Notes: generated from the letters alone by a model not told the origin. A stretch of DNA of 64,000 bases from Paenibacillus sp. BSR1-1 (GCF_030403775.1 NZ_JAQMWQ010000006.1:124001-188000), one strand, 5' to 3'; numbered from the stretch's first letter, positions 36,750-46,764 are shown. Translations and numbers: made by a program.

Positions 36750-39638
36750 ATGGGAGAACGAAAAAACCAACCAAATCCATGGAAAAAATTTAACGGTCCG
36801 AACCTTGGCTATGTAATCGAACAATATGAGCGTTTTGCAAATGGGGAAGAAACCATTGATCCTAAATTAAAAGAGCTTTTCATTCAATGGGGCTCACCTC
36901 TTTCTTATGAAACAACTCAACAAGAAAATACCGTTGAACGTGAATCCATTGTTCCATCGGCAAATATAGCAAAAGCAATGAAAGTGGTAAAACTTTTGGA
37001 AGACATTCGCGCACATGGACATTTAGCAGCAAACATGTATCCATTAGAGGCAAATGCACAAAATCCTGAGATTTTTGCCCTAGGAAAGTATGGGCTGAAT
37101 GAAAATGACCTGAAAGCGATTCCTGCGAACTTCGTTTGGGAGGGTGCACCGGAAGGCATTCAAACCGCATTTGATGCCATGAATCGTTTAAAGGAAAGTT
37201 ATACATCATCCCTTGCCTACGAGTTTAACCACGTTAGTGATGAAAAAGAACGGACTTGGCTGTCTCAGAAGGTTGAAAATGATTCCTTGAAGCGTTCTTT
37301 ATCGAAAGAAGAACGAACAAACCTTTTAAAGAGTCTGACAGAAGTCGAAGGCTTTGAACAGTTTTTACACAAAACCTTCGTTGGTCAAAAACGATTCTCC
37401 ATTGAAGGAGTAGACATGCTTGTTCCAATGTTGGATGAAGCAGTTCGTAAAGGCGTTGAAGAGGGAGCCAGCAATGTCGTAATTGGAATGGCCCATCGCG
37501 GACGTTTAAGTGTACTAGCGCATGTGTTAAAAAAACCATATAGCAAAATCTTCTCTGAGTTTCAGCATTCCATTGCCAAGCAGCAAGGTCCGTCAGCAGA
37601 TTTAGTCGACATTAGCGAAGGCTGGACAGGGGATGTGAAATACCATTTAGGTCTGGACCGATTTGTCGAAGGTTCAGATACGGTCCGCACACGCATTACC
37701 TTAGCAAATAATCCAAGTCATCTCGAATTTGTCAATCCGGTTGTGGAAGGTTTCGCAAGGGCCGCGCAAGAAGAACGACAGAAACCAGGTTATCCAGAGC
37801 AGAATGTAAAGAAAGCCTTTGCCATTTTGGTCCATGGAGATGCAGCTTTCCCGGGCCAGGGAATTGTAGCGGAGACATTGAATTTAGGTGGACTAAAAGG
37901 ATATCGAACCGGTGGAACGATTCATATTATTGCGAATAACATGGTCGGCTTTACGACAGACAGCCATGATTCTCGTTCAACTCGATATTCTAGTGATTTA
38001 GCAAAAGGATTTGAGATTCCGATTGTGCACGTTAATGCAGATGATCCAGAAGCTTGTTTTGAAGCAGTTCGTCTTGCTTATCAATACCGGGCTCGTTTCC
38101 AAAAGGATTTTGTGATTGATTTAGTCGGATATCGCCGATTTGGCCACAATGAAATGGATGATCCAGCGGTTACCCAGCCACAGGTATACAAAAAAATTAC
38201 GAACCATCCAACAGTTAGAGCATTGTATGCTGAACAGCTGTTAAACCAAGGCACTCTAAATCAACTTGAAGTTGAAGAAATCAATCGTAGTGTTCAAGAA
38301 CTATTACATTCTGAATATGACAAAGTCTCAGAGAAGCAGCATGGTGAAGCACCAGAAGAAGTAGCGGTTCCAGGTGTTATTGCAAAGGGTATTCCACCGA
38401 TGGAAACGAATGTGCCGCTTGACACTCTTCAAGAATTAAATCGTGAGTTGCTGAAATGGCCAGAAGGTTTTAATGTGTATCCAAAATTAAAACGGATTCT
38501 AGAGCGCCGTGAAAATGCCCTGGATGAGAACGGAAAAGTGGAATGGGCGGTAGCCGAAGTGCTAGCCTTCGCGTCGATGTTAAAAGACGGCACACCGATT
38601 CGTTTAACTGGTCAAGATTCCGAGCGTGGAACGTTTGCGCAGCGTCATATTGTACTACATGATGCTGAAACAAACGAAATGTATTCGCCATTGCACAATC
38701 TTTCGCAAGCTACCGCATCGTTTGCGGTTCATAATAGTCCGCTGTCAGAAGCTGCAGTAGTAGGCTATGAATATGGTTATAACGTATTTGCACCTGAAAC
38801 GCTTGTCATGTGGGAAGCTCAGTACGGAGACTTTGCCAACACGGCACAGCCACTCTTTGATCAATTTATATCTTCAGCAAGAGCAAAATGGGGGCAAAAA
38901 TCAGGGATGATCCTGCTGCTGCCTCACGGATATGAAGGCCAAGGTCCTGAGCACTCCAGTGCACGTCCTGAACGCTTCTTACAATTGGCAGCGGAAAACA
39001 ACTGGACAGTTGCGAACTTAACAAGCGCGGCTCAATATTTTCATATTTTACGCCGTCAGGCCGCTACGTTAGGATCAGAATTTGTTCGGCCATTGGTGAT
39101 TATGACACCAAAGAGTCTGCTTCGTCACCCACAAGTCGCTTCGCCGGCAGCCGCTCTTAGCGAAGGCGGATTCCAAACGGTGATCGAACAACCACAGCTA
39201 GGAAAAGAAACTGATAAAGTAAAGCGTTTAGTGTTAACTACGGGTAAGATGGCCATTGATTTGGCATTAGAGATCGAATCCAGTAAAGAAAATCGAAGCC
39301 TGGACGAGATACACATCGTTCGGATTGAGCAATTGTATCCATTCCCGCAGGAAAAAATAGAGGCCATAGTAAAGCGTTACCCTAATTTGAAGGAGATCGT
39401 TTGGGTGCAGGAAGAGCCGAAGAATATGGGAGCGTGGCATTATATTGCCCCAACCCTTTTTGAACTTGCATCTGGCAGATTGTCAGTCGGTTACATTGGA
39501 CGTCAATACCGTTCCAGCACGGCAGGCGGAGATCCACTTGTTCATAAAAAGGAACAAGAACGCATTGTCCAACAAACATTAAATTCTGATAGCTTAGTAG
39601 ATACACAGAATCAAGTAAGTCAGTTATTTGCACGCTAA
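36750..39638 (+). CDS. odhA: 2-oxoglutarate dehydrogenase E1
   Basis: 962-aa thiamine-diphosphate dehydrogenase of the TCA cycle. Visible: [60 protein letters not shown], ThDP-binding [56 protein letters not shown]. The Bacillus-type short N-terminus begins [17 protein letters not shown]. First gene of odhAB. Confidence 0.95.
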   Translation: MGERKNQPNPWKKFNGPNLGYVIEQYERFANGEETIDPKLKELFIQWGSPLSYETTQQENTVERESIVPSANIAKAMKVVKLLEDIRAHGHLAANMYPLEANAQNPEIFALGKYGLNENDLKAIPANFVWEGAPEGIQTAFDAMNRLKESYTSSLAYEFNHVSDEKERTWLSQKVENDSLKRSLSKEERTNLLKSLTEVEGFEQFLHKTFVGQKRFSIEGVDMLVPMLDEAVRKGVEEGASNVVIGMAHRGRLSVLAHVLKKPYSKIFSEFQHSIAKQQGPSADLVDISEGWTGDVKYHLGLDRFVEGSDTVRTRITLANNPSHLEFVNPVVEGFARAAQEERQKPGYPEQNVKKAFAILVHGDAAFPGQGIVAETLNLGGLKGYRTGGTIHIIANNMVGFTTDSHDSRSTRYSSDLAKGFEIPIVHVNADDPEACFEAVRLAYQYRARFQKDFVIDLVGYRRFGHNEMDDPAVTQPQVYKKITNHPTVRALYAEQLLNQGTLNQLEVEEINRSVQELLHSEYDKVSEKQHGEAPEEVAVPGVIAKGIPPMETNVPLDTLQELNRELLKWPEGFNVYPKLKRILERRENALDENGKVEWAVAEVLAFASMLKDGTPIRLTGQDSERGTFAQRHIVLHDAETNEMYSPLHNLSQATASFAVHNSPLSEAAVVGYEYGYNVFAPETLVMWEAQYGDFANTAQPLFDQFISSARAKWGQKSGMILLLPHGYEGQGPEHSSARPERFLQLAAENNWTVANLTSAAQYFHILRRQAATLGSEFVRPLVIMTPKSLLRHPQVASPAAALSEGGFQTVIEQPQLGKETDKVKRLVLTTGKMAIDLALEIESSKENRSLDEIHIVRIEQLYPFPQEKIEAIVKRYPNLKEIVWVQEEPKNMGAWHYIAPTLFELASGRLSVGYIGRQYRSSTAGGDPLVHKKEQERIVQQTLNSDSLVDTQNQVSQLFAR

Positions 39639-39642
39639 TAAT

Positions 39643-39870
39643 GGAAAGTGTTTAAGAGGAAGTCTATAGGACAAAACGTATCAGATTGGCTAGGTAAATG
39701 TCCCATAGGAGAGTTCTATGGGACAAAACACAGGCGAATCGGATGGAAAGTGTCCCATAGGGGAGCTCTATGAGACAAAACACAGGCGAATTTGATGGAA
39801 AGTGTCACATAGAAGAGCTCGATAGGACAAAAACACAGCAAAAATCAAAGGGTAATGTCCAATAGGAACC
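39643..39870 (+). repeat. 52-bp tandem repeats with internal hairpins, odhA-odhB spacer
   Basis: About four imperfect copies at a 52-bp period. Hairpin arms start at 39699, 39751 and 39803; a decayed copy starts at 39643 and a partial one at ~39855. Each good copy contains TGTCCCATAG, a 6-7 nt loop, CTATGGGACA, then AAACACAGGCGAAT. Fills nearly all the 295-bp spacer inside the operon. Confidence 0.85.
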
Positions 39871-39933
39871 ACGCCATCATCAAAAACCAAGTTTAATAGT
39901 GGACTTAACATATTTCACAGGAGGATTTGACAC

Positions 39934-41187
39934 ATGATTGAAATCAAAGTACCAGAACTCGCGGAATCCATTTCGGAAGGAACGATTTCACAATGGCTTA
40001 TTAATATTGGAGATAAAGTCGCCAAGGGTGATAGTATCGTAGAATTGGAGACTGACAAAGTTAATATCGAATTGAATGCCGAAGATTCAGGGGTTATCAC
40101 AAAGGTATTAAAAGAGCCAGGCGATACGGTAGAAGTAGGCGATGTTATTGCCATTATCGAAGAGAATGCAGCTGAAGGCTCTGCTCCGGCTGCAACGACT
40201 GCAGCCCCGGAACAACCAGTACAAGAAACGATCAATCAGCCAAGCACACAACCTGAGCCAGAACTTCCGAAAGCTGAACGTCCGATTGCGTCGCCAGCGG
40301 CAAGAAAAATGGCAAGAGAACTAGGAATCGATTTAAACCAAGTACGCAGCAATGACCCACTTGGAAGAATTAGACCAGATGATGTGAAAGCACATACTCA
40401 AACACCTGCGGTACAGGAAGCGCCAAAGGTGGAAAAAGCTAGCACAAAACCAGCTGTACAAAAACAAATAGATGAAGAGTTTGATAAACCAGTGGAACGC
40501 GTAAGAATGTCTCGTAGACGTCAAACTATCGCCAAACGCCTGGTTGAAGTTCAACATACTGCAGCAATGTTAACCACATTTAACGAAGTTGACATGTCTG
40601 CGATTATGAATCTACGTAGTCAGCGGAAGGATGCCTTTTTCGAAAAACATGGTGTTCGTCTTGGGTTCATGTCATTCTTTACAAAAGCTGTAGTCTCTGC
40701 CTTGAAACAATTCCCGCTTTTAAATGCAGAAATTCAAGGAGACGAATTAATTCTCAAGAAGTTTTACGATATCGGAATTGCCGTGGCTGCACCAGAAGGT
40801 TTAGTCGTTCCAATCGTACGCGATGCAAATAAGAAAAACTTTGCTGAAATTGAAGGGGAAATCAGCAATCTTGGTAAAAAAGCCCGTGATAATGCCTTGA
40901 CATTAAATGACTTACAGGGTGGGACATTTACGATTACAAACGGTGGAGTGTTTGGTTCTTTAATGTCTACACCAATCTTGAACAGCCCTCAAGTAGGGAT
41001 TCTCGGCATGCATAAAATCCAAACAAGACCAGTAGCAATCGATGAAGTAAGAATGGAAAACCGTCCTATGATGTATATTGCCCTGTCTTACGATCATCGG
41101 ATTGTTGACGGAAAAGAAGCCGTCAGCTTCTTGGCAACAGTAAAAGAATTGCTTGAAGACCCACATTCCCTTTTATTAGAAGGGTAA
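39934..41187 (+). CDS. odhB: 2-oxoglutarate dehydrogenase E2 (dihydrolipoyl succinyltransferase)
   Basis: 417-aa E2: one lipoyl domain with lipoyl Lys in [11 protein letters not shown] (~residue 43), Pro/Ala/Thr/Glu-rich linker, E1/E3-binding domain [20 protein letters not shown], and catalytic acyltransferase domain with [17 protein letters not shown] and active-site [15 protein letters not shown] (His-Asp). SD GGAGG. Forms the OGDH core with OdhA and a lipoamide dehydrogenase encoded elsewhere. Confidence 0.95.
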   Translation: MIEIKVPELAESISEGTISQWLINIGDKVAKGDSIVELETDKVNIELNAEDSGVITKVLKEPGDTVEVGDVIAIIEENAAEGSAPAATTAAPEQPVQETINQPSTQPEPELPKAERPIASPAARKMARELGIDLNQVRSNDPLGRIRPDDVKAHTQTPAVQEAPKVEKASTKPAVQKQIDEEFDKPVERVRMSRRRQTIAKRLVEVQHTAAMLTTFNEVDMSAIMNLRSQRKDAFFEKHGVRLGFMSFFTKAVVSALKQFPLLNAEIQGDELILKKFYDIGIAVAAPEGLVVPIVRDANKKNFAEIEGEISNLGKKARDNALTLNDLQGGTFTITNGGVFGSLMSTPILNSPQVGILGMHKIQTRPVAIDEVRMENRPMMYIALSYDHRIVDGKEAVSFLATVKELLEDPHSLLLEG

Positions 41188-41210
41188 AAGCTCAAGGAGG
41201 AGCAAGATTT

Positions 41211-41396
41211 ATGATGCTTAAGAATGCTCTTGACTTAAGGAAAGACATACGCGAACATCGAAATGCCTTGTATGTTTTGGCCAAAAGCAAAGGGTTGTCT
41301 CATCCGGAAGTCATAAAAATCAGCCAACAAATAGATAATGAAATTTCTTTGTTACAAAAAATAGTCCGTAATCTCAGCACTTTAAAGAAAGTTTAG
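41211..41396 (+). CDS. Spo0E-like aspartyl-phosphate phosphatase
   Basis: 61-aa two-helix protein with the Spo0E family signature: LSHPEVIKISQQIDNEIS (family S-Q-E-L-D; here S-Q-Q-I-D). The family dephosphorylates Spo0A-P and delays sporulation. AAGGAGGAG precedes the ATG pair at 41211/41214; 23 nt after odhB and before the first terminator, so probably transcribed with odhAB. Gln in place of the motif Glu is a mild deviation. Confidence 0.75.
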   Translation: MMLKNALDLRKDIREHRNALYVLAKSKGLSHPEVIKISQQIDNEISLLQKIVRNLSTLKKV

Positions 41397-41419
41397 CTGG
41401 TTAATTAATCATAAAAACT

Positions 41420-41457
41420 AAACTACACAGTGATTTCACTTGTGTAGTTTTTTTATT
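41420..41457 (+). terminator. Terminator of odhAB-spo0E-like operon
   Basis: AAACTACACA / TGTGTAGTTT stem, 11-nt loop, TTTTTTT. Confidence 0.88.
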
Positions 41458-41500
41458 TACTCCATTGTAATATAGTAAGGAACGAGGAAGGAGTGGTTAA

Positions 41501-41683
41501 ATGCCGATAATTCATGTTCAAATGATGGAAGGAAGACCAAAAGAAAAAGTTGCCGAATTAATCCGCAACGTTACGAACACTGTATCCGAAACATTAGATT
41601 CACCGAAGGAGAATATTAGAGTACTTATCACTGAAATTCCTAAAACGCATTGGGGAAAAGCCGGGGAACCAGTTGAAAAATAA
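41501..41683 (+). CDS. 4-oxalocrotonate tautomerase family enzyme
   Basis: 60-aa tautomerase with N-terminal catalytic Pro after Met (MPIIHVQMMEGR), Arg at the 11/12 position and Arg39-type residue in ENIRVLITEIPKTHWGKAG. Length typical. In aromatic meta-cleavage pathways it isomerises 2-hydroxymuconate, but stand-alone Bacillus copies have unknown roles. Close to an FAD monooxygenase of aromatic-hydroxylase type at 41971. Confidence 0.88.
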   Translation: MPIIHVQMMEGRPKEKVAELIRNVTNTVSETLDSPKENIRVLITEIPKTHWGKAGEPVEK

Positions 41684-41708
41684 TAGTTATCGAATTAAAA
41701 AATTTGTC

Positions 41709-41737
41709 GAGTAGGTGTTAAAACTTACTCTTTTTTT
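41709..41737 (+). terminator. Terminator after tautomerase gene
   Basis: GAGTAGGT / ACTTACTC stem followed by TTTTTTT. The remaining spacer to 41970 is AT-rich and holds only scattered TTTTCG(C/T)AA-type repeats. Confidence 0.65.
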
Positions 41738-41970
41738 ATGGCTATTTTCGCAAAGATTGTTGTTTTACGAATAAGTTCATCAACCCGTATAACAAGATTC
41801 TTCGTGGCATCTTTTCGTAAGAACATTTGCGAAAATTGCCTGGAAATTTTGTAAATGACTCTTAATTAGTTCTAAGAGCAACAAAGTTTACGAAAAGTGC
41901 CTTTTTTATTGAAAAGCAGAATTATTATTGTAAAATTAAGAAAAGCGAAAAAAGGCTTGGAGGAATTTCT

Positions 41971-43233
41971 TTGACTAACATGAATTCAGCAATAATTGTT
42001 GGCGGTGGAATTGGCGGGCTTGTGACTGCGCTGAAACTTCACTGCGTTGGCGTGTCAGTGCGTGTGTTTGAAAGTGTGGAGACCATTAAAGCACTTGGAG
42101 TTGGGATCAATCTTCTTCCGCATGCTGTTCGGGTGCTGACGGAGCTTGGTCTAGCAGAAGAGCTTGAAAAAACGGGATTGCCGACAGCAGAACTTATGTA
42201 TGTAAATAAATTTGGCAAAAAAATATGGCAGGAACCTAGGGGAATTAATGCCGGATACCGTTGGCCGCAATACTCCATCCACCGCGGCCGCTTACAAATG
42301 CTTCTTTTAAAAGCTGTACAAGAACAACTGGGAGAAAATGCTGTTTTCACAGGACATCATCTAACCTCCTTTCAAACAGTGGGAAATAAAGTCGAAGCTC
42401 AGTTTGAAAACCGTAAAACCGGGGAGAATTTGGGCACTTTCAGTGCTGATATCCTGATTGCAGCAGATGGGATCCATTCAGCAGTTCGAAAATTCTACTA
42501 CCCAAATGAAGGACTGCCTAAATTCAGTGGTCGGATTTTATGGCGCGGTATTACTGAATCTACTTCCTTTTTAACAGGCAGATCCATGATTATGGCTGGC
42601 TACCAGGACCAAAAATTTGTGGCCTATCCGGTTTGCCCTGACACCGCTGCAAAAGGACGTTCTCTCGTAAACTGGATTGCTGAATTATCTGTCACGGATG
42701 AGATGCCTTCACGTGCAGACTGGAACCAGAAAATCGATAAGGAAAAATTCGCACCTGCTTTTGCATCATGGGACTTTGATTGGCTGAATGTACCAAAGTT
42801 AATTGAGGAAACAGAAGATGTTTTTGAATTCCCAATGGTCGATCGCGATCCACTTCCACAATGGACCTTTGGCCGAGTAACTTTACTTGGAGACGCGGCA
42901 CATCCAATGTATCCGATTGGTTCAAATGGTGCATCCCAAGCTATTCTTGATGCAGATGCTTTGGGGTTAGCAGTTGTTGAACAGCCTAATCTTGAATTGG
43001 CATTAAAAGCATATGAAGAAGCAAGGTTAGAGGCGACAGCGAATATTGTATTAGCTAATCGAAAAAATGGGCCAGAAGTCGTGATGCAAATTGTTGAAGA
43101 GCGAGCACCAAACGGCTTTGAAAACTTAGAAGAAGTAATTTCCCAAAAAGAATTAGAGGAAATTTCCAAAAGATACAAACAAATTGCCGGATTTGACCGT
43201 CAAAAATTGAACAGTTTACACGAGGTACGATAA
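41971..43233 (+). CDS. FAD-dependent aromatic monooxygenase-like
   Basis: 420-aa class A flavoprotein: GGGIGGLVTALKL Rossmann motif, HRGRLQMLLLKAVQ, LIAADGIHSAVRKFYYP (DG motif), TLLGDAAHPMYPIGSNGASQ (GD motif). Resembles salicylate/3-hydroxybenzoate hydroxylases. Start is TTG 41971, 7 nt behind GGAGG; ATG 41980 would be 16 nt away. Its stop overlaps the next gene's ATG (TAATG). Confidence 0.87.
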   Translation: MTNMNSAIIVGGGIGGLVTALKLHCVGVSVRVFESVETIKALGVGINLLPHAVRVLTELGLAEELEKTGLPTAELMYVNKFGKKIWQEPRGINAGYRWPQYSIHRGRLQMLLLKAVQEQLGENAVFTGHHLTSFQTVGNKVEAQFENRKTGENLGTFSADILIAADGIHSAVRKFYYPNEGLPKFSGRILWRGITESTSFLTGRSMIMAGYQDQKFVAYPVCPDTAAKGRSLVNWIAELSVTDEMPSRADWNQKIDKEKFAPAFASWDFDWLNVPKLIEETEDVFEFPMVDRDPLPQWTFGRVTLLGDAAHPMYPIGSNGASQAILDADALGLAVVEQPNLELALKAYEEARLEATANIVLANRKNGPEVVMQIVEERAPNGFENLEEVISQKELEEISKRYKQIAGFDRQKLNSLHEVR

Positions 43234-43553
43234 TGGTTGAACATATTGTTTTGATAAAGCTTCTGCCAAATGTAACGAAGGCACAGAAAGAGGAGCTTAT
43301 ACGACGCACTTTGCAGTTAAAAGATATCATTCCTGGGATCATAGAGATCCAGCAGGGCATTAATTTTTCAAACAGAAATAAAGGCTATGATATAGGATTA
43401 ACTGTTCGCTTCGAGGATAGAACTTCTTTAGAAAACTATGGTCCCCATCCCGCACATCAAGAGATTTTTGCCTATTTGAAGGAGATAGGATTGGAAGACA
43501 TCATTATTGTTGATTTTGATATCAATACATTTTCCAAAGGCTGTACTCAATGA
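43233..43553 (+). CDS. Dabb (stress-responsive A/B barrel) protein
   Basis: 106-aa ferredoxin-like barrel: MVEHIVLIKLLPNVTKAQKE, GIIEIQQGINFSNRNKGYDI, LENYGPHPAHQEIFAYLKEI, ending IIIVDFDI. The family acts as small dimeric barrels in stress or polyketide-like ring chemistry. Translationally coupled to the FAD monooxygenase (1-nt overlap), so it probably serves that reaction. Confidence 0.85.
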   Translation: MVEHIVLIKLLPNVTKAQKEELIRRTLQLKDIIPGIIEIQQGINFSNRNKGYDIGLTVRFEDRTSLENYGPHPAHQEIFAYLKEIGLEDIIIVDFDINTFSKGCTQ

Positions 43554-43677
43554 AGAGGCAGCTGCTTTTTTTTAAGACAAGAAGAAATTTGGGATTTTAA
43601 GTTGGATTATGTCAAACAAAAAGTGTTAAAATAACCAAATATAAGAATATAGTATTTATTACCGTCTGGAGGCAAAT

Positions 43678-44154
43678 ATGCTAACTTTTGAAGAAAAACT
43701 TGCAATTATAGAAGCATTTCCTGAACTTGAGAAAGTAAATGTTTCGCTTGGCAGGGTTAATTTCCAATTTAACGAAAGTGTTTCCGATAAGAAAAATGTT
43801 GTTTATCACCTTCATCCAAATGGAAATGGCTTTGTTTATGCTGGCCGGCTGCCAAATTATCAAACTAATGATAAAGGCATGGCGAATATTCGTGACTTTT
43901 CTGCGAAAGAATTAAAACAAATCATTAAAGAATCCATCAGCAGCCTAACTGCTGTTGAAAAACCGGTAACAGAGACCGCAATTATTGGAGAAAATCAAGA
44001 AGAACGCTGGGTTAACGAGGAAAAGGAACAACTTCTTTTAATAAATGAAGACGAAGCTTGGAACATTTATTTTGGACTAAACCTGGAGGAAACCTTCAGC
44101 ACTTATGAGGAAGCTGAGATGTTTTTAGTTGAAGAAGGCTTTAAACGCAGGTAG
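43678..44154 (+). CDS. Hypothetical protein
   Basis: 158-aa soluble protein with no family I recognise. N-terminal half is rich in charged residues and Asn (FPELEKVNVSLGRVNFQFNE, HPNGNGFVYAGRL). The C-terminal half is acidic (NEDEAWNIYFGLNLEETFST). TGGAGGC precedes the ATG and a terminator follows, so it is a single-gene unit. Confidence 0.65.
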   Translation: MLTFEEKLAIIEAFPELEKVNVSLGRVNFQFNESVSDKKNVVYHLHPNGNGFVYAGRLPNYQTNDKGMANIRDFSAKELKQIIKESISSLTAVEKPVTETAIIGENQEERWVNEEKEQLLLINEDEAWNIYFGLNLEETFSTYEEAEMFLVEEGFKRR

Positions 44155-44158
44155 TTCT

Positions 44159-44198
44159 ATGGACCTCTTTCCTAAAAAATTAGGCGGAGGTTTTTTAA
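44159..44198 (+). terminator. Terminator
   Basis: ACCTC..CCTAA / TTAGG..AGGT stem with TTTTTT. The 44199-44383 leader shows no further feature. Confidence 0.65.
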
Positions 44199-44383
44199 TA
44201 TGTAAGAAAATTAAAAATCCCCTGAAATTGTTAATTTTCATTTTAGAACAAAAGGCTTATTTTATGCTATATTGTAAGTAAGAAGAATTAATTTCAAGTG
44301 ACAACGCTTTAGTGTTTAGGCCTGGCCTTGAATAATTTACTTTAACTAAAATGACTATACTTATTTTCAAGACGGGGTGACCT

Positions 44384-44947
44384 ATGAAGATAAATCAAAA
44401 AAAATATAATTTTTTCACTCGGATTGGAAGGGCTTTTAAGCTGAATTATGTGAAGCTTTTGCGGTCCTCAGGAGGGGCAAAAAAAGTATCGTTAGGATTT
44501 GCGATAGGATTCGGTTTAGAAATGCTGGTGATATCAACTGCATCGCTGATCTATATATTTTTTATTCCAGTTGTACGTTTAGCAAAAGGATCATTACCTG
44601 CATCAGTTATCGGAAATGTTATTGGCAAGCTTACTTTTTTACCCATTATTCTATTACCCTTTGCTAGAAAAATTGGGAAGTTAGTCCTGCCAATGAAAGT
44701 TAAGGTTGGGCATCATACACCATTTTCGTTTCAAAGTTTAATGCATGGCGATTTCCGTTCATTATTAACGCTCCTGCACGGAGGAGTTCATGTTTTAATC
44801 GGTATGACTTTTTTCGGCATTGTTCTAGGAGTAGCTTCTTACTTTGTTGTTCATTACCTTTACGAAACGGAAAAAAACAGAAGATTAACAAAAAGACGTA
44901 CGAAACATTCACTTCAAAAAAACGTACCCAATAAGAATTTTGTGTAA
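44384..44947 (+). CDS. DUF2062 membrane protein
   Basis: 187-aa protein with 3-4 hydrophobic segments and a basic N-terminus and C-terminus. Motifs GGAKKVSLGFAIGFGLEML, SVIGNVIGKLTFLPIILLPF fit DUF2062 (APxxxA..NP-type) proteins. Function unknown. Terminated by a strong hairpin. Confidence 0.72.
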   Translation: MKINQKKYNFFTRIGRAFKLNYVKLLRSSGGAKKVSLGFAIGFGLEMLVISTASLIYIFFIPVVRLAKGSLPASVIGNVIGKLTFLPIILLPFARKIGKLVLPMKVKVGHHTPFSFQSLMHGDFRSLLTLLHGGVHVLIGMTFFGIVLGVASYFVVHYLYETEKNRRLTKRRTKHSLQKNVPNKNFV

Positions 44948-44959
44948 GGTTACGATGTA

Positions 44960-44996
44960 AAGGAGCAATGAAAAAATCATTGCTCCTTCTTTTTTT
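44960..44996 (+). terminator. Terminator
   Basis: Perfect 12-bp stem AAGGAGCAATGA / TCATTGCTCCTT, A-rich loop, C then TTTTTTT. Confidence 0.9.
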
Positions 44997-45000
44997 ATTG

Positions 45001-45153
45001 TTAATAATTTCGTTCGATGACAAAATGAGCCAAATCACCGCGATAGATGGTTTTCGAAAATTCTATGATTGACCCATCCTGAAGATAGGCACAGGTATCG
45101 AGTACAAAGCATGGATCACCGATATTAAATTGAAGGGGTCTTCCTATACTCAT
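45001..45153 (-). pseudogene. GntR-family UTRA-domain fragment
   Basis: 50-residue C-terminal end of a GntR/UTRA regulator: PLQFNIGDPCFVLDTCAYLQ, DGSIIEFSKTIYRGDLAHFV, IERNY then stop at 45001. Nothing upstream of ~45153 continues it. The rest of the gap to 45346 shows no gene. Confidence 0.6.
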
Positions 45154-45346
45154 AAAAGATTAACTGAACTAGAAATTCTGACTTCCGTTCACTTACCTAA
45201 AAACATAAACCTGTTATAATTCGCTGAACATATTTGAGGAACCATTTCCTCCTAATAGTTAACCATTTAGGTTGTTCGTCACCGAAATGATGGTTGGAAC
45301 ATAAAATGGTTACCAGTTACGGAGAGTTGGAATAGGAGGAAATGGG

Positions 45347-45595
45347 GTGCCCTCAGTAATTAATTTAGGCATGATAAATGTTAATTCCCAGCAGCCCAGT
45401 GCGGCAATCTTTATCGGGCAATCTGTCGTGACAGGGATGGACGCGAACCGAAAATATAATTTAGGGATTGGGGGACTTTATGGTACCCTGAATGCTGTAA
45501 CTGGGAATCTCGTTAATAATGCAGATAGTTTTGAAGTGATGGATGGGGTTATATTTGACCAAGACTTTAAACCAAGTATAGGTGGAAATGTATAA
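45347..45595 (+). CDS. GerPA/GerPF-like spore protein 1
   Basis: 82-aa protein: INLGMINVNSQQPSAAIFIG, VVTGMDANRKYNLGIGGLYG, then a tail VMDGVIFDQDFK. The layout of N-terminal beta-rich core, xIFIG, K-x-N-x-G-x-G and tail recalls the small GerPA/GerPF spore-coat proteins that let germinants through the coat. GTG/ATG context AGGAGGAAATGGG points to the 45347 start. One of five related genes between 45.3 and 47.2 kb. Homology is by pattern only. Confidence 0.6.
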   Translation: MPSVINLGMINVNSQQPSAAIFIGQSVVTGMDANRKYNLGIGGLYGTLNAVTGNLVNNADSFEVMDGVIFDQDFKPSIGGNV

Positions 45596-45611
45596 AGAAC
45601 GGAAAGTTGAA

Positions 45612-45646
45612 AACAACAAACCCTTTTTAATCCTGGGTTTGTTGTT
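45612..45646. terminator. Bidirectional terminator
   Basis: Perfect 12-bp stem AACAACAAACCC / GGGTTTGTTGTT between convergent GerP-like genes. Confidence 0.75.
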
Positions 45647-45911
45647 TGTTTTTGGCCATCTTTTGTAATTTGTGTTCTTCTTTTAATTGTTTTCTTTTCG
45701 TCGCTTTTTGTTCATAATTTGTTAAGGATGCACTCGTACGGGCAAGATTGTTTCGATCGCCATGGATGTTGCCTAGACCTTGATTATGTTTTTTGTTGCT
45801 TTTAAAATCCTCAATAAAATTGTTACCGATGCTAAAGCAAGATGCTCCTTCAATACTTCCGATTTTTATTGTTCCAATATGAAAAGTTGGAGATAAAATT
45901 GGGGCTTCCAT
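45627..45911 (-). CDS. GerP-like spore protein 2
   Basis: 94 aa. Core FHIGTIKIGSIEGASCFSIG, NNFIEDFKSNKKHNQGLGNI, HGDRNNLARTSA shares the (F/I)xIG-N-x-G-x-G-x-x-x-G pattern of its neighbours. The C-terminal 35 residues are Lys/Gln-rich and charged. Second gene of a minus-strand pair with the 69-aa gene whose stop is 2 nt upstream. Confidence 0.6.
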   Translation of the reverse strand: MEAPILSPTFHIGTIKIGSIEGASCFSIGNNFIEDFKSNKKHNQGLGNIHGDRNNLARTSASLTNYEQKATKRKQLKEEHKLQKMAKNKQQTQD

Positions 45912-45913
45912 TT

Positions 45914-46123
45914 TTACTCATCCTCCATTTTCTCTTTGGTTTTAACCCATTGATTTTCACTGATGCAATTTTCATCTCCAGAAATAACACCCATTACTTC
46001 ATTTGTGACCTTAGTGGTATGAAATTTTTTTAGCCTGTTTTTATTACCGATAAAAATGCCAGCGGAGTTACCCAATTCCTTGATGTCGATTTTTCCAAGA
46101 GAAAGATTAATCATAGTTGCCAT
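45914..46123 (-). CDS. GerP-like spore protein 3
   Basis: 69 aa: MATMINLSLGKIDIKELGNS then AGIFIGNKNRLKKF, ending VMGVISGDENCISENQ. Same core as the neighbouring proteins, with charged tail. AAGGGGATGGCAACT leader gives the ATG. First gene of the minus-strand pair. Confidence 0.6.
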   Translation of the reverse strand: MATMINLSLGKIDIKELGNSAGIFIGNKNRLKKFHTTKVTNEVMGVISGDENCISENQWVKTKEKMEDE

Positions 46124-46250
46124 CCCCTTGCTTCATTATATATTAGGGTATTCAATCAATAGGCTAATGACACTATTTTGAGGGAAACACCATCCCGCTT
46201 CCGTAAACATAAAGTAATTTCATACAAATTTAAAATGTGGTGAGCCTTTT

Positions 46251-46760
46251 ATGTTAAAAACTTCACAATTTAATTTTATTGGAGGAATAAATGTCCAAAC
46301 CATGCAAAGACAATCGGGCATTTTTATAGGGGAAAATAATAATGCCATCGGCTGGAGTGCACACGGAAAAGAAAATTATGTAATTGGAAATATTAGCGGA
46401 CAATCAAATTTTCTCTATCAAAATACTTCTATATTACTGGACCCTGATTTAGTTGATACGCCAATTGACGATCGGGATATAAATTTATCCTTTGATTTTC
46501 CAGGGGAAGAAAATCAGGCTTCGAGTATCAATCTTGATAGCATTAATGTAAATACGCAATTGGATAATAGCTCTGTTTTCGTAGGAAAAGGACATGTAAC
46601 GGGTATGGATGCGAATCAAAAAGCGAATTATTCGCAAGGAAGTTTATTTGGCAATAGCAATCAATTATTAAATAATTTCAATTTGAATTATGATCAAGAT
46701 ACAATTGATGCCCTCATTGAAGATCAAGATATAAAAATTTCCAATATCATGAAGGAATAG
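46251..46760 (+). CDS. GerP-like spore protein 4, two tandem domains
   Basis: 169 aa. Two copies of the shared domain: residues ~7-56 (FNFIGGINVQTMQRQSGIFI, GENNNAIGW, IGNISGQSN) and ~92-142 (INLDSINVNTQLDNSSVFVG, GHVTGMDANQKANYSQGSLF, GNSNQ). Each is followed by an acidic tail (DPDLVDTPIDDRDI; DQDTIDALIEDQDI). The second domain is closest to the 45347 protein (VTGMDAN). A clear internal duplication. Confidence 0.62.
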   Translation: MLKTSQFNFIGGINVQTMQRQSGIFIGENNNAIGWSAHGKENYVIGNISGQSNFLYQNTSILLDPDLVDTPIDDRDINLSFDFPGEENQASSINLDSINVNTQLDNSSVFVGKGHVTGMDANQKANYSQGSLFGNSNQLLNNFNLNYDQDTIDALIEDQDIKISNIMKE

Positions 46761-46764
46761 TCTA

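Noticed and set aside
39643..39870. CRISPR-like array
   Set aside because: Units are contiguous imperfect 52-bp repeats without unique spacers and with no cas genes nearby.
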